A DNA stretch of 64,000 nt from Intrasporangiaceae bacterium (GCA_021324575.1 JAJPIW010000102.1:1-64000); one strand, 5' to 3'. Shown: positions 46,295 through 55,893, numbered from the stretch's first letter. Notes: generated by a model not told the origin, from the sequence alone. Translations and numbers: made by a program.

Positions 46295-47310
46295 GCTCTC
46301 TGCAGACCGACCACCAGGATGTCCGCACCTTCCTCCGCAGCGCGACCGACGCCGCCGCAACCGCCCTGCACGCACCGGCGCCGGATGCCATCATCGGGCT
46401 CGGCGCCCAGCGGATCCGTCGCCGCCGCCTTGCGGCCGCAGGCAGCGGCCTCGCCGCACTTGCCATTGTCACGTTCGGCACAACCGCCCTCGGTGGCGGC
46501 TTCCACCGCGCTGACCTGCGCCCGGCCCAGAGCACGTCGTCCGCGGCGGACCCGATGCGCCCCGGGACGGTCAAGGTCGTCGTCCCGCGCAACGCCGGCG
46601 CTGACACGACCTACGTGGTGTCGATCTTTCCCGACACGTCAGGTGGCCATGTATACGTCCAGGACGGGACGGGGACCTCGGAGAATGACTTTGCCCCTGG
46701 CTTCCCGATCGAAGGCGCCACCCCGGACATCCGGCTGGTGATCCTGCCCGCCGACGCCGTGTCGGCCGACCTCCTCCCCGCCGCCCCGACTGGAGGGGTC
46801 ATATCCAGCGGACCGACCCGCGTCCCCGGCACAGCCTGGAGCGTCATGGCCTTCCGGTATGACTTCGCCCCAACCTCGGGCCCCGCCACCGCCATCTGGT
46901 TCCGCGCGGATGGCACACCCGTCACCCGTTCCGGGGCCGGTTCGGTGGTCGACTTCGGCGAGGTCAAGGTCTGGCTGGACAAGGACGCTGACCGGGCCGG
47001 CTTGTCCGTTGACGGCAACCGGGGGGCGTTCGCGATGGCCGGACACGGCCCCCTGAACGCCTTCGAGATGAGCAAGTCCCCCGACGCCAAGACGTGGTTC
47101 ATCGGCGGCTTCATCGAGGGCCCCGCGACGAACATCCGGGCAACCCTGGACAAGGCCGGTCAACGTCAGCTCGGGGACATCCGGGCCAAACCGATCCCGG
47201 GAACGGCTTGGACGGCGTTCGTCATCCAGGTGATGACCGGCGGCCCTGGCCCAGCCGCAACCATCACCTGGACCGGTGCCGACGGGCAGCAGCACTCCGG
47301 CCGCGCTTGA
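46291..47310 (+). CDS. Membrane-anchored partner of sigma factor 2
   Basis: 339 residues. Cytoplasmic ~50 residues, RIRRRRL, one helix (AAAGSGLAALAIVTFGTTALG), then an exported domain ending TITWTGADGQQHSGRA. It shares layout and end motif with the other two partners. No enzyme motif. Candidate anti-sigma factor or surface sensor, by gene pairing only. Confidence 0.8.
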   Translation: MSSLQTDHQDVRTFLRSATDAAATALHAPAPDAIIGLGAQRIRRRRLAAAGSGLAALAIVTFGTTALGGGFHRADLRPAQSTSSAADPMRPGTVKVVVPRNAGADTTYVVSIFPDTSGGHVYVQDGTGTSENDFAPGFPIEGATPDIRLVILPADAVSADLLPAAPTGGVISSGPTRVPGTAWSVMAFRYDFAPTSGPATAIWFRADGTPVTRSGAGSVVDFGEVKVWLDKDADRAGLSVDGNRGAFAMAGHGPLNAFEMSKSPDAKTWFIGGFIEGPATNIRATLDKAGQRQLGDIRAKPIPGTAWTAFVIQVMTGGPGPAATITWTGADGQQHSGRA

Positions 47311-47372
47311 CAACCTTTGCCCTGCCTGCTTCGTAAGGCATGGTGTGCGAGGTCAGCCAGGGAGGGAAGAAC

Positions 47373-47879
47373 GTGAGCAACAGCAGCAAGGCCGAGCGTG
47401 ACCTTGCCTTCGCGGAGTTCATGCGCGACGCGACCCCGTCGCTCATGCGGACGGCGTGGTTGCTGACGGGCAGCACCGAGGCGGCGCACGACCTGGTGCA
47501 GGCGGCTCTCGTCAAGACATATGCCGCATGGCACCGGGTCAGGGAGGACTCCGCTCTCGCGTACGCCCGCCGGATCCTGGTCAACCAGCGCACCGACACC
47601 TGGCGCGGCACGAGGCGCGAGGTGACCGTCGAGCAGGTGCCCGAGACCCCGCACACCGACGGGACGGCCGTCGACGACCGGGACCACCTCGTCCGGCTCC
47701 TGGCCGTCCTGCCCGAGCAGCAGCGGCGGGTGGTCGTCCTCCGGCACTACAACGACCTCTCCGAGCAAGCGGTCGCCGACCTACTCGGCATCAGCGTCGG
47801 CTCGGTCAAGTCGGCCGCCTCTCGCGGTCTGGCCGCACTTCGCGAGCACCACATCGGCACCGAAGGAGGAGTTCGATGA
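47373..47879 (+). CDS. SigE-family sigma factor 3
   Basis: 168 residues with intact σ2 and σ4 regions (LMRTAWLLTGSTEAAHDLVQAALVKTYAAW; VVVLRHYNDLSEQAVADLLGISVGSVKSAASRG). The GTG at 47373 has GGAGGGA upstream. Near-identical stretches to sigma factor 2 suggest a recent tandem duplication. Confidence 0.93.
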   Translation: MSNSSKAERDLAFAEFMRDATPSLMRTAWLLTGSTEAAHDLVQAALVKTYAAWHRVREDSALAYARRILVNQRTDTWRGTRREVTVEQVPETPHTDGTAVDDRDHLVRLLAVLPEQQRRVVVLRHYNDLSEQAVADLLGISVGSVKSAASRGLAALREHHIGTEGGVR

Positions 47880-48955
47880 GCGGCGACCGCTTCCTCGAGA
47901 CCCTGCGTGAGGAGATGGGTTCGGTCCTTGCCGATGTCGCTCCCGAACAGCACAGCCCGTCCCTTGCTGCCGTGACGGCTGGCGGACGTCGGCTGGTCCG
48001 GCGGCGTCGAGCGGTGTGGTCGGCGGGGGTGGCGATGGCAGCCCTGGCGATGGTGGCGATGGTCTCTTTCGGCCCCCTTGGCGAGGGCCGAGCGGCTCCC
48101 GTGCTGCCCGGCGCGACCGCGTCACATGCGTCGCCGAACCGGGCTGTCGGCACGGTCGAGGTGTGGGCACCACGCCCGGACGGGTCGGTCACCCGCTTCC
48201 GGGTCGCCCTGACGCGGCACCCGGACGGCTCAGGGAGCATCAATGCCCGCTCCCTGGTCAGTTCCGACTCCGCCGCAGCCACGGTCAGCCATCTCGTGGG
48301 CTCCGTGGCCGAGGCGTCGAACGGGCTGGACTACCTCGCGGTCATCCCCACCGGCGCTCAAGGCCCCCAAATCCTGGATGCTCACAAGCCAAAGGGCACC
48401 ACCCAGTCCGGTCCCCCGACCGACGTCCCCGGGTTGCCGTTGCAGTTGGTGGTATTCAGCTTCGCCAACCTGCACGACGCACCGCCGCACAGGGTGGTCT
48501 GGTTCCGGCCTGACGGGACCCCCTCCACGAACACCGAGGTAGGCGGCCAAGCGCAATGGACGGTCGGAGGCCAGTCCCGTCGGGTTTGGGCCCTTCCCGG
48601 GGCCGGATGGCTGGGAGGCACCGAGAAGCTCTCAACTCCCTTGCAGCCCCTCTCGACCACCTCAGCCCTCTCCGAGCTGAGGTTCAACGACGTCGAGGAC
48701 GGCAGTGGAGTGGTGCATGCGGTGAGAGCGTATGCCGTGAAGGGCGGCGTGCGTTCCGGCTCGGTCGTCGTGCAGTCGCCCCCAGGTCACACGGGCCTGA
48801 CCACGAGTGTCGCCCCGATCGGCACGACGGGGTTCACTGCGATCTTCGTGGCGGTCCAGGTGCCCTACGACGCGGTCGCTACGGCCACCGGGACGGCGGT
48901 CGAGAAGGTGACCTGGATCGACCAGGCAGGCACCCGGCATACGTGGAGGCCGTGA
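47876..48955 (+). CDS. Membrane-anchored partner of sigma factor 3
   Basis: 359 residues. Cytoplasmic start, RRLVRRRRA, a helix (AVWSAGVAMAALAMVAMVSF), then an exported domain ending VTWIDQAGTRHTWRP. It is a diverged paralogue of the partners at 43.8 and 46.3 kb, mostly in the exported domain, which may mean each senses a different signal. Confidence 0.8.
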   Translation: MSGDRFLETLREEMGSVLADVAPEQHSPSLAAVTAGGRRLVRRRRAVWSAGVAMAALAMVAMVSFGPLGEGRAAPVLPGATASHASPNRAVGTVEVWAPRPDGSVTRFRVALTRHPDGSGSINARSLVSSDSAAATVSHLVGSVAEASNGLDYLAVIPTGAQGPQILDAHKPKGTTQSGPPTDVPGLPLQLVVFSFANLHDAPPHRVVWFRPDGTPSTNTEVGGQAQWTVGGQSRRVWALPGAGWLGGTEKLSTPLQPLSTTSALSELRFNDVEDGSGVVHAVRAYAVKGGVRSGSVVVQSPPGHTGLTTSVAPIGTTGFTAIFVAVQVPYDAVATATGTAVEKVTWIDQAGTRHTWRP

Positions 48956-49010
48956 GTCGTCCCTGCGCCAAAACGCTTGCCGTGCATCGCCCGCCGCCGG
49001 TTTCCGTCCG

Positions 49011-49089
49011 ACTCAGCAGAGCTTGGGTCACTCAGCACAGGTTGCACCTTCTGCTGAGTGAACCAACCTCTGCTAGCAGACGTTGGTTC
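49011..49089 (-). repeat. Palindromic repeat cluster, copy 2 (inverted)
   Basis: Reverse complement of the 2803-2861 cluster at roughly 80% identity by eye: the CACTCAGCA/TGCTGAGTG stem (49029-49060), then the 30-bp palindrome centred on CTGCTAGCAG (49060-49089). It lies between the convergent sigma-partner and MaoC genes and has no frameshifted gene of the 2.9-kb family next to it. Confidence 0.85.
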
Positions 49090-49104
49090 AGGAGCCGCCG
49101 CCGC

Positions 49105-49644
49105 TCAGGCGTCGCCCACCGGGTGGCCCGGCCAGTTCCGGTCCGGCTGGGGCACTGGACGCCCGGGCTGCTCGCCGCCGCGCGCCTGGAGGTAGCTCTC
49201 CTTGGGCACCATGACCTTGCGCCGGAACGCGCAGACGATCTTGCCGTCCTGGTTGTAGCCGATCGTCTCCACGTGCACGACGCCCCGGTCGTCCTTGCTC
49301 GTCGACTCCCACTTGTCGAGCACCGTCGTCTCGCCGTAGAGCGTGTCGCCGTGGAAGGTCGGCGCGACGTGCCGCAGCGACTCGATCTCGAGGTTGGCGA
49401 TCGCCTTGCCCGACACGTCCGGCACCGACATGCCGAGCAGGATCGAGTAGACGTAGTTGCCCACGACCACGTTCTTGCCGAACTGGGTCGTCTCCTCCGC
49501 GTAGTGGCTGTCGAGGTGCAGCGGGTGATGGTTCATCGTCAGCAGGCAGAACAGGTGGTCGTCGTACTCCGTCACCGTCTTGCCGGGCCAGTGCTTGTAG
49601 GTCGCCCCGACCTCGAACTCCTCATAGCTGCGGCCGAACTGCAT
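49105..49644 (-). CDS. MaoC-like hydratase
   Basis: 179 residues with a hot-dog fold: the catalytic (R)-hydratase-type motif region is DHLFCLLTMNHHPLHLDSHYAEETTQFGK, followed by VVVGNYVYSILLGMSV. It should hydrate an enoyl-CoA or a mesaconyl-type CoA ester. ATG (MQFGRS) with AAGGAG upstream. No partner pathway genes are adjacent. The upstream gap (49645-49780) contains an inverted CGGCATACGGA pair at 49661 and 49703. Confidence 0.88.
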   Translation of the reverse strand: MQFGRSYEEFEVGATYKHWPGKTVTEYDDHLFCLLTMNHHPLHLDSHYAEETTQFGKNVVVGNYVYSILLGMSVPDVSGKAIANLEIESLRHVAPTFHGDTLYGETTVLDKWESTSKDDRGVVHVETIGYNQDGKIVCAFRRKVMVPKESYLQARGGEQPGRPVPQPDRNWPGHPVGDA

Positions 49645-49780
49645 CACGGTCTCCTTCGCACGGCATACGGATCGGTCCTCATCGTGCCCGAGCGACAACC
49701 ATTCCGTATGCCGGTCGCTGCGTGCCGTTCCTCACGTCACCTCTCCCCCAGGTCGCCTCGGAGAGATGCGCACGGGTTGG

Positions 49781-51220
49781 CTAGGTGCCCGGGGCGGTCG
49801 AGAGCGAGGTGCCCTGGCGCCAGGCCGAGAGGACCCGGGCCAGGTAGGTGCCGAGCGAGACACCGGAGGCGAGGCCGAGACCGATCCCGGCGGCACCGGC
49901 CAACGAGGGCAGTCCCCTGGTGAGGCCCACGGCACCGGGCTCGGCGATGATCTGGCTGATGCCGGCATACACCGTCATTCCCGGCAGGAGCGGCACGATC
50001 GACGCGACCGTCACGGCGAGCGCCGACATCCGCAGCCGCCGCGCCCAGAGCCGGGACGCGAAGCCGATGAACGTCGCCGCGGCAGCCACCGACGAAGCCG
50101 CTCCGATGTCGTGGGACTGCAGCATCGAGGAGATCCACCAACCCAGAGCCCCCATGGCGGCGCTCATCAGGGTGGCCCGCCCCACGGCATACGACGAGAT
50201 CGCGAACATCGCCGAGATGACTGCAGAACATGCGAGCTGGATCAACAGGTTGCGTGAGGTGAAGCTCGCGTCCGAGGTCACGGCGATGTACAGCCCGGTC
50301 CGGTTCCCGACCGTCAGGACGAGCGTGACGCCGATGACGATGCCGATCGTCTGGACGATGACCTCGAAGGACCGCGCACCGGCTGTCACGTAGTAGCCCG
50401 CGAGGGCGTCCTCCGCCGCGCCCACGACCGAGAGGCCGGAGAGGAGCAGGACGATGCCGGACGCGACGATGAGCGACGGCGACGCCTGCCCCGCGACGGT
50501 CGACCCCTTGAGGCCCGCGAAGACGACGGCGGTGGCGCCGAGCGAGGGGATCGCCGCCGCGACGACCTGGGAGAAGAACGGCGCCACTCCCACCCTGGTG
50601 AGGGCGTGCTGGGTCCGGTCGATGAGCACGGCGCTGAGGAAGCTGACGACGGTCACCAGCAGGCCGCCACCGATGAGGACCGCGACGGCGGAGGCGAGCA
50701 GAGCGCTGGCGAGGGTGACGACCCAGCGCCGGTACGGGTGCGGCGCGGAGATGACGGCGTCGAAGCGGACCCTCGCCTCCTGGACGTCGACAGGGTGGTC
50801 GACGAGCGACAGGACGAGGTTCCGGAGGCGTTCGAGCCGCGTGTAGTCCTGGGTGCGGTGGGTCACGGCACGCAGCACGGTGACCGGGTCGGCATCCGGG
50901 CCGCGGTGGTAGGAGACCCCGATCGAGGTGAACGTCACGTCGACGTGGACCGACCGCAGCCCGTAGGCCCGGGTGAGCAGCAGGACGGTCTCGTTGACGT
51001 CGGCCGCCCCGGCGCCGGTCGCGAGCATGGCGACACCAGCCCGCAGGGCGAGGTCGATGACGGCCCGGGCGGTCGCCGTGTTGACTCCGTCAGGCGGCGT
51101 CCAGACCGGGATCTCGTCGGTGGGCGGCCCGCTCGGGCGGACCGCTCGGCGCGTTCCGGCGATGAGTCGCGCACCGGCGCGGCTGGCCCGTTCGCTCCGG
51201 TCGTGCGAAGGCCTGGCCAC
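49781..51220 (-). CDS. Threonine/serine exporter-like protein (ThrE)
   Basis: About 479 residues. The N-terminal ThrE domain (VIDLALRAGVAMLATGAGAADVNETVLLL, VDVTFTSIGVSYHRG) precedes ten or so membrane helices, split in two families (ThrE and ThrE_2) as in C. glutamicum ThrE. It exports threonine or serine. Start set at GTG 51220; no clear RBS, and the track's start at 51613 adds non-conserved sequence. A 30-bp repeat lies 135 bp upstream. Confidence 0.88.
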   Translation of the reverse strand: MARPSHDRSERASRAGARLIAGTRRAVRPSGPPTDEIPVWTPPDGVNTATARAVIDLALRAGVAMLATGAGAADVNETVLLLTRAYGLRSVHVDVTFTSIGVSYHRGPDADPVTVLRAVTHRTQDYTRLERLRNLVLSLVDHPVDVQEARVRFDAVISAPHPYRRWVVTLASALLASAVAVLIGGGLLVTVVSFLSAVLIDRTQHALTRVGVAPFFSQVVAAAIPSLGATAVVFAGLKGSTVAGQASPSLIVASGIVLLLSGLSVVGAAEDALAGYYVTAGARSFEVIVQTIGIVIGVTLVLTVGNRTGLYIAVTSDASFTSRNLLIQLACSAVISAMFAISSYAVGRATLMSAAMGALGWWISSMLQSHDIGAASSVAAAATFIGFASRLWARRLRMSALAVTVASIVPLLPGMTVYAGISQIIAEPGAVGLTRGLPSLAGAAGIGLGLASGVSLGTYLARVLSAWRQGTSLSTAPGT

Positions 51221-51354
51221 GAGCGCCAAGTATGCCGCCCCGCCCCGCCTCACCGATCGCCCGGCCCCGCCCGGCCCCCCCCCTGGCCCTCCCTCCGAAG
51301 AGCACCCCGACCGGGCGAGTGTTCGGGATGAGGCGACAATGCGCTTCGGCGGCG

Positions 51355-51384
51355 GATATTTCTCCAGACCTGGAACATTGCTCC
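51355..51384 (-). repeat. 30-bp repeat, copy a (upstream of thrE-like gene)
   Basis: GATATTTCTCCAG and CATTGCTCC with 8 bp between, the same as copy b at 52520-52549. Both lie about 115-135 bp upstream of minus-strand starts and flank the AbiEi/DUF559 gene as direct repeats. The remainder of 51221-51431 shows nothing else. Confidence 0.7.
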
Positions 51385-51431
51385 AGCACCTACACCCGTC
51401 GGGCCTCTGTACCGCGAGCGGCCGAGACTCC

Positions 51432-52406
51432 TCAGGCCGCGCTCGCCGCCCGCTGCCGCGCCCGCCGCAGAGCCGCCCGGATCCGCCGCGCCAGCGCGGC
51501 CGGGTCGTCGAGCTCGGACCACACCACCCGGACGACCTCATACCCGAGGTCGACCAGCTTGGACTCCCGGGCCTTCTCGGCGGCCAGCGCCGCGCGGCCT
51601 TGGACGCCCTCATACTTCACCAGCCCGTCGAACTCCACCACCACCAGCCCCTCGACGAGGAAGTCCACGCGGGCGATGACGCTCCGGTCGACCACAATCC
51701 TGTGTTGAGCAACCGCGGAGAACCCGAGGTCCCGCAGCACCAGCCGAGTCCGGGACTCGCCGACGGACTCGGTCAGGGTGTCCACGAGGGCGAGGGCTAC
51801 CCGAGCCGGGTCGTGCCGTCGCGCGGGAAGGGCGTCGATGGCCGCCTCGATCTGGGCAACGGTGCAGCGCTTGTCGTGTACGGCATCGTCCATGCTGCAC
51901 ACTCCCGCCACCACACCAGAGGATCGGGCCAGCAGGGCGAGGGCCATCGGTAGCTTGACCACGCGGAGCCCGTGCAGGCCACCGATCGGAAGCCCATCAC
52001 CAGGGTGCAGTCGCACTCCTCGCTCCAGCCCGACCCGGCGGACGGCGGATGCGAGGTCGATCACGCTCAGATCGCAGCCGTAGAGGTCGACGCCATGCAG
52101 GGCCACCGAGGCATGGTGGCAAGCCGCGTCGAGCTCGGGCCGGCTGCGCAGGATGGCCCGGGTGCGGAGCTGGTAGACCTCCTCCGGTCGCCGACTCCTC
52201 GTGTATGCCGCTCGCTCGCCGTCCGCTGGAACGTCCACGGGCCCCAATGCCGAGGAAACGACGAAGGCACCGCGACGCACCCGTGTGAGCTCCCCCTGAC
52301 GGACAAGCCGGGCGATGGTCGAGGGAGCGATCTCGAGGTCGGCGATGTCGCGGCTCCCGAGCACCAATCCAAGACCGGCCGCCACGGCAGAGAGTCGTTG
52401 ATCCAT
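51432..52406 (-). CDS. AbiEi-like winged helix plus DUF559 endonuclease-like protein
   Basis: 324 residues. N-terminal winged helix (IAPSTIARLVRQGELTRVRRGAFV) as in type IV antitoxins, a middle region, then a DUF559 domain (VIARVDFLVEGLVVVEFDGLVKYEG with D...E-x-D, and KLVDLGYEVVRVVWSEL), related to Vsr-type nucleases. Such fusions are common in Actinobacteria; no paired AbiEii toxin is adjacent. Function unknown; a defence or DNA-processing role is inferred. ATG (MDQRLS). Confidence 0.85.
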   Translation of the reverse strand: MDQRLSAVAAGLGLVLGSRDIADLEIAPSTIARLVRQGELTRVRRGAFVVSSALGPVDVPADGERAAYTRSRRPEEVYQLRTRAILRSRPELDAACHHASVALHGVDLYGCDLSVIDLASAVRRVGLERGVRLHPGDGLPIGGLHGLRVVKLPMALALLARSSGVVAGVCSMDDAVHDKRCTVAQIEAAIDALPARRHDPARVALALVDTLTESVGESRTRLVLRDLGFSAVAQHRIVVDRSVIARVDFLVEGLVVVEFDGLVKYEGVQGRAALAAEKARESKLVDLGYEVVRVVWSELDDPAALARRIRAALRRARQRAASAA

Positions 52407-52481
52407 GCCGCACAGCATCACGCCATCGGCAAGGCGTCACTAGACCCAGTCGCGTCCCTGTGGATAACGGCTCGCGAACCA

Positions 52482-52586
52482 CCGGCATACGTGGGGGGCG
52501 GCAGTACGCAATGGCGCCAGATATTTCTCCAGGCACCTGACATTGCTCCCTCGGCCCGCCCCGCACGAACCACCCACGTATGCCGG
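52482..52586. repeat. 14-bp inverted pair around the glpK promoter region
   Basis: CCGGCATACGTGGG (52482-52495) and its exact complement CCCACGTATGCCGG (52573-52586) enclose 77 bp that include copy b of the 30-bp repeat. It extends the repeated window word by 5 bp. Role unknown. Confidence 0.8.
52520..52549 (-). repeat. 30-bp repeat, copy b (between DUF559 and glpK)
   Basis: GATATTTCTCCAG-N8-CATTGCTCC, matching copy a with identical spacing. It could be a promoter or operator element for the minus-strand DUF559 gene and/or glpK. Confidence 0.7.
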
Positions 52587-52626
52587 ACAACACTCCCCCA
52601 TCTCCCGCTCGTTAGGCTCCCGAGGC

Positions 52627-54141
52627 ATGGCGGACTTCATCGGCGCGGTCGACCAGGGCACGACGAGCACCCGGTTCATGATCTTCGACCACGACGGGTT
52701 CGAGGTCGGCCGGCACCAGCTCGAGCACTCCCAGCTGATGCCGCGCGCCGGGTGGGTCGAGCACAACCCGCTGGAGATCTGGGAGCGCACCCAGGCGGTC
52801 ATCGGCTCAGCCCTCACCTCCAGCGGCCTGGCCCAGACCGACCTGGCCGCGATCGGCATCACCAACCAGCGCGAGACGACGATCGTGTGGGACCGTCGCA
52901 CCGGCCGCCCGCTCCACAACGCCATCGTCTGGCAGGACACCCGCACCGACTCGATCGCCAAGGCCCTGGACGACGACGGCCGCGGTGAGGTGATCCGACA
53001 CAAGGCCGGCCTCCCTCCAGCCACGTACTTCTCCGGCGGCAAGATCCAGTGGCTCCTCGACAACGTCGACGGCCTGCGCGCCCAGGCCGAGCGCGGCGAC
53101 GCCCTCTTCGGCACCGCCGACACCTGGGTCATCTGGAACCTCACCGGGGGCCCGGACGGCGGCCGCCACGTCACCGACGTCACCAACGCCAGCCGCACCA
53201 TGCTCATGGACCTGCGGACCCTGGACTGGGACGAGGAGCTGCTCGGCTTCTTCGGGATCCCGCGCGCCATGCTCCCGGCCATCCACCCGAGCAGCGACGC
53301 GTCGGCATACGGCTCGTATGCCGGTCTGAGACGAGCCGCGGACGTCCCGATCACCGGCGTGCTGGGTGACCAGCAGGCGGCCACGGTCGGACAGGTCTGC
53401 TTCGCGCCCGGCGAGGCCAAGAACACCTACGGCACCGGCAACTTCCTCCTCCTCAACACCGGGGAGGAGATCGTCCGCAGCACCCACGGGCTGCTCACGA
53501 CCGTCGCCTACCAGCTCGGTGATGCCAAGCCGGTCTACGCCCTCGAGGGGTCGATCGCCGTCACCGGGAGCGCGGTCCAGTGGCTGCGCGACCAGCTCGG
53601 CATCATCAGCGGGGCCAGCGAGGTCGAGACGCTCGCCGCTCAGGTGGACGACACCGGCGGGATGTACTTCGTCCCGGCCTTCAGCGGCCTGTTCGCTCCC
53701 TACTGGCGCAGCGACGCCCGCGGGGCCATTGTCGGGATGAGCCGCTACAACAACAACGCCCACCTGGCCCGGGCGACGCTGGAGGCGATCTGCTACCAGA
53801 GCCGCGACGTCGCCGACGCGATGACCATGGACTCCGGCGTCCCGCTCGAGGTGCTCAAGGTCGACGGCGGTGTCACGTCCAACCGGATCTGCATGCAGCT
53901 GCAGGCCGACATCCTCGGCGTCCCCGTCGTCAAGCCGAGGGTCGCGGAGACGACCGCTCTCGGCGCGGCATACGCTGCAGGTCTGGCGACCGGATTCTGG
54001 TCCGGCACCGATGAGCTGCGGCAGTACTGGCAGGAGGCCGAGCGGTGGGAGCCCACGTGGGGCGAGGAGCGTCGACGCGGCGGGTATGCCGGGTGGCGCA
54101 AGGCCGTCGAGCGCACCCTGGACTGGGTCGACGTCGAGTGA
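52627..54141 (+). CDS. glpK: Glycerol kinase
   Basis: 504 residues of the FGGY kinase family: [25 protein letters not shown] and WQDTRT with the glycerol-binding residues, the [16 protein letters not shown] loop and [13 protein letters not shown]. It phosphorylates glycerol to glycerol-3-phosphate. It is followed 31 bp later by glpD. No glycerol facilitator gene is adjacent. An in-gene inverted word pair (53304-53325) encodes ASAYGSYAG. Confidence 0.97.
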   Translation: MADFIGAVDQGTTSTRFMIFDHDGFEVGRHQLEHSQLMPRAGWVEHNPLEIWERTQAVIGSALTSSGLAQTDLAAIGITNQRETTIVWDRRTGRPLHNAIVWQDTRTDSIAKALDDDGRGEVIRHKAGLPPATYFSGGKIQWLLDNVDGLRAQAERGDALFGTADTWVIWNLTGGPDGGRHVTDVTNASRTMLMDLRTLDWDEELLGFFGIPRAMLPAIHPSSDASAYGSYAGLRRAADVPITGVLGDQQAATVGQVCFAPGEAKNTYGTGNFLLLNTGEEIVRSTHGLLTTVAYQLGDAKPVYALEGSIAVTGSAVQWLRDQLGIISGASEVETLAAQVDDTGGMYFVPAFSGLFAPYWRSDARGAIVGMSRYNNNAHLARATLEAICYQSRDVADAMTMDSGVPLEVLKVDGGVTSNRICMQLQADILGVPVVKPRVAETTALGAAYAAGLATGFWSGTDELRQYWQEAERWEPTWGEERRRGGYAGWRKAVERTLDWVDVE

Positions 54142-54172
54142 GACCTCGAGTGAGCAGACCGGAGCTCGGCGT

Positions 54173-55885
54173 ATGACCCTCTCCCCCGCCAACCGCACGA
54201 CGGCCCTCGAGCGACTGCGCTCCGGCATGGAGCTGGACGTCCTCGTCGTCGGCGGTGGCGTCGTCGGTTGCGGGGCCGCGCTCGACGCTGTGACCCGCGG
54301 CCTGTCGACCGGGCTGATCGAGGCACGCGACTTCGCCAGCGGCACGTCGAGCCGGTCGAGCAAGCTCATCCATGGCGGGCTGCGCTATCTGGAGATGCTC
54401 GACTTCGGGCTCGTCCACGAGGCCCTCCAGGAGCGGCGCCTCCTGTTGAAAACCCTTGCGCCGCACCTGGTTCGGCCGGTGGCGTTCATGTACCCCCTCA
54501 CCAAGCCCGCGTGGGAGCGCTTCTATGTCGGCTCCGGGATCGCCCTCTACGACGGGCTCGCGTTCGGTGTCTCCAAGTCAGGCGGGCTCCCTCGGCACAA
54601 GCACCTCACCAAGAAGAAGGCCTTGGCGCGGATGCCGAGCCTCAAGCCGACGGCCCTCACCGGGGCCGTCCAGTACTACGACGCCCAGGTCGACGATGCC
54701 CGCTTCACCCTCGAGCTCGCCCGCACCGCAACGCGGTTCGGCGCCACCGTCGTCAACCGGGTGGCGATGACCGGGGTCCTCCACGATGCCGACGGTGTCA
54801 CCGTCATCGGGGTCCGTGCCCGCGACAACGAGACGGGCGAGGAGCTCGACATCCGGGCCCGCCAGGTCATCGGCGCGACCGGCGTGTGGACCGACGAGCT
54901 GGAGGCGATGCTCGGCGGCGACCCGCGCCTGAAGGTCCGGGCGTCCAAGGGCGTGCATCTCGTGGTGCCCCGCGACCGGATCCAGTCCCAGACCGGCGTC
55001 ATCCTGCGGACCGACAAGTCGGTGCTGTTCATCATCCCGTGGGGCGACCACTGGATCATCGGCACGACCGACACCGACTGGCAGCTCTCCAAGGTCCACC
55101 CGGCGGCCACCAGCGCCGACATCGACTACCTCCTCGACACGGTCAATGCCGTTCTCGTGAAACCGATCTCGCGCGCCGACATCGACGGTGTGTATGCCGG
55201 TCTCCGCCCGCTGATCTCCAGCGAGGCCAAGGAGTCCGACGCGACGACCAAGCTGTCCCGCGAGCACGTCGTCGCTCGGGTCGCACCGGGCATGGTCGTC
55301 GTCGCGGGCGGCAAGTTCACGACCTACCGGGTGATGGCCAAGGACGCGGTCGACCTCGCCGTCAGGGACCTCCCGGGCGAGGTGGCCGAGTCTCGGACCG
55401 AGACCATCCCGTTGGCCGGTGCTCGCGGCTTCGAGGGGATGGCCGCTCGCCCCGAGCTGCTCGGGGAGTCCTGCGGACTCGACGGCGACCAGATGCTCGC
55501 CCTCCTCGAGCGCTACGGGTCGCTCACCAACGAGCTCATCGCGCTGATGAACGTCGACCCCACCCTGCGCGAGGAGGTCCCGGGCAGCGAGGGTCACCTC
55601 GCCGTCGAGATCGTGTATGCCGCGGCGCAGGAGGGCGCGCTCCACCTCACCGACGTCATGACCCGCCGGACCCGGATCTCGATCGAGGCCCGCGACCGTG
55701 GGATCGAGGCCGCGCCGCACGTGGCTGCGCTCATTGCGCCGATCCTCGGCTGGGACGACGCCAAGGTGGCCGCCGAGATCGAGATCTACCACCGGCGGGT
55801 CGAGGCCGAGATGACCAGCCAGCAGATGCCCGACGACGTCTCGGCCCAGGAAGAGCGCAGCAAGGCCCCCGACGCCGCGCTCTGA
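54173..55885 (+). CDS. glpD: Glycerol-3-phosphate dehydrogenase
   Basis: 570 residues. FAD motif VVGGGVVGCGAALDAVTRG, then GTSSRSSKLIHGGLRYLE, the IIPWGDHWIIGTTDTDW segment, and the C-terminal DAO_C domain with AVEIVYAAAQEGALHLTDVMTRRTRIS. It oxidises glycerol-3-phosphate to DHAP at the membrane, completing glycerol use with glpK. The C-terminal ~30 residues are charged and variable. Confidence 0.96.
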   Translation: MTLSPANRTTALERLRSGMELDVLVVGGGVVGCGAALDAVTRGLSTGLIEARDFASGTSSRSSKLIHGGLRYLEMLDFGLVHEALQERRLLLKTLAPHLVRPVAFMYPLTKPAWERFYVGSGIALYDGLAFGVSKSGGLPRHKHLTKKKALARMPSLKPTALTGAVQYYDAQVDDARFTLELARTATRFGATVVNRVAMTGVLHDADGVTVIGVRARDNETGEELDIRARQVIGATGVWTDELEAMLGGDPRLKVRASKGVHLVVPRDRIQSQTGVILRTDKSVLFIIPWGDHWIIGTTDTDWQLSKVHPAATSADIDYLLDTVNAVLVKPISRADIDGVYAGLRPLISSEAKESDATTKLSREHVVARVAPGMVVVAGGKFTTYRVMAKDAVDLAVRDLPGEVAESRTETIPLAGARGFEGMAARPELLGESCGLDGDQMLALLERYGSLTNELIALMNVDPTLREEVPGSEGHLAVEIVYAAAQEGALHLTDVMTRRTRISIEARDRGIEAAPHVAALIAPILGWDDAKVAAEIEIYHRRVEAEMTSQQMPDDVSAQEERSKAPDAAL

Positions 55886-55893
55886 CGGTCCCG

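Noticed and set aside
51221-51613. N-terminal extension of the ThrE-like protein
   Set aside because: The extra ~130 residues are Arg/Gly/Ser-rich, partly antisense to the DUF559 gene region, and include the 30-bp repeat.
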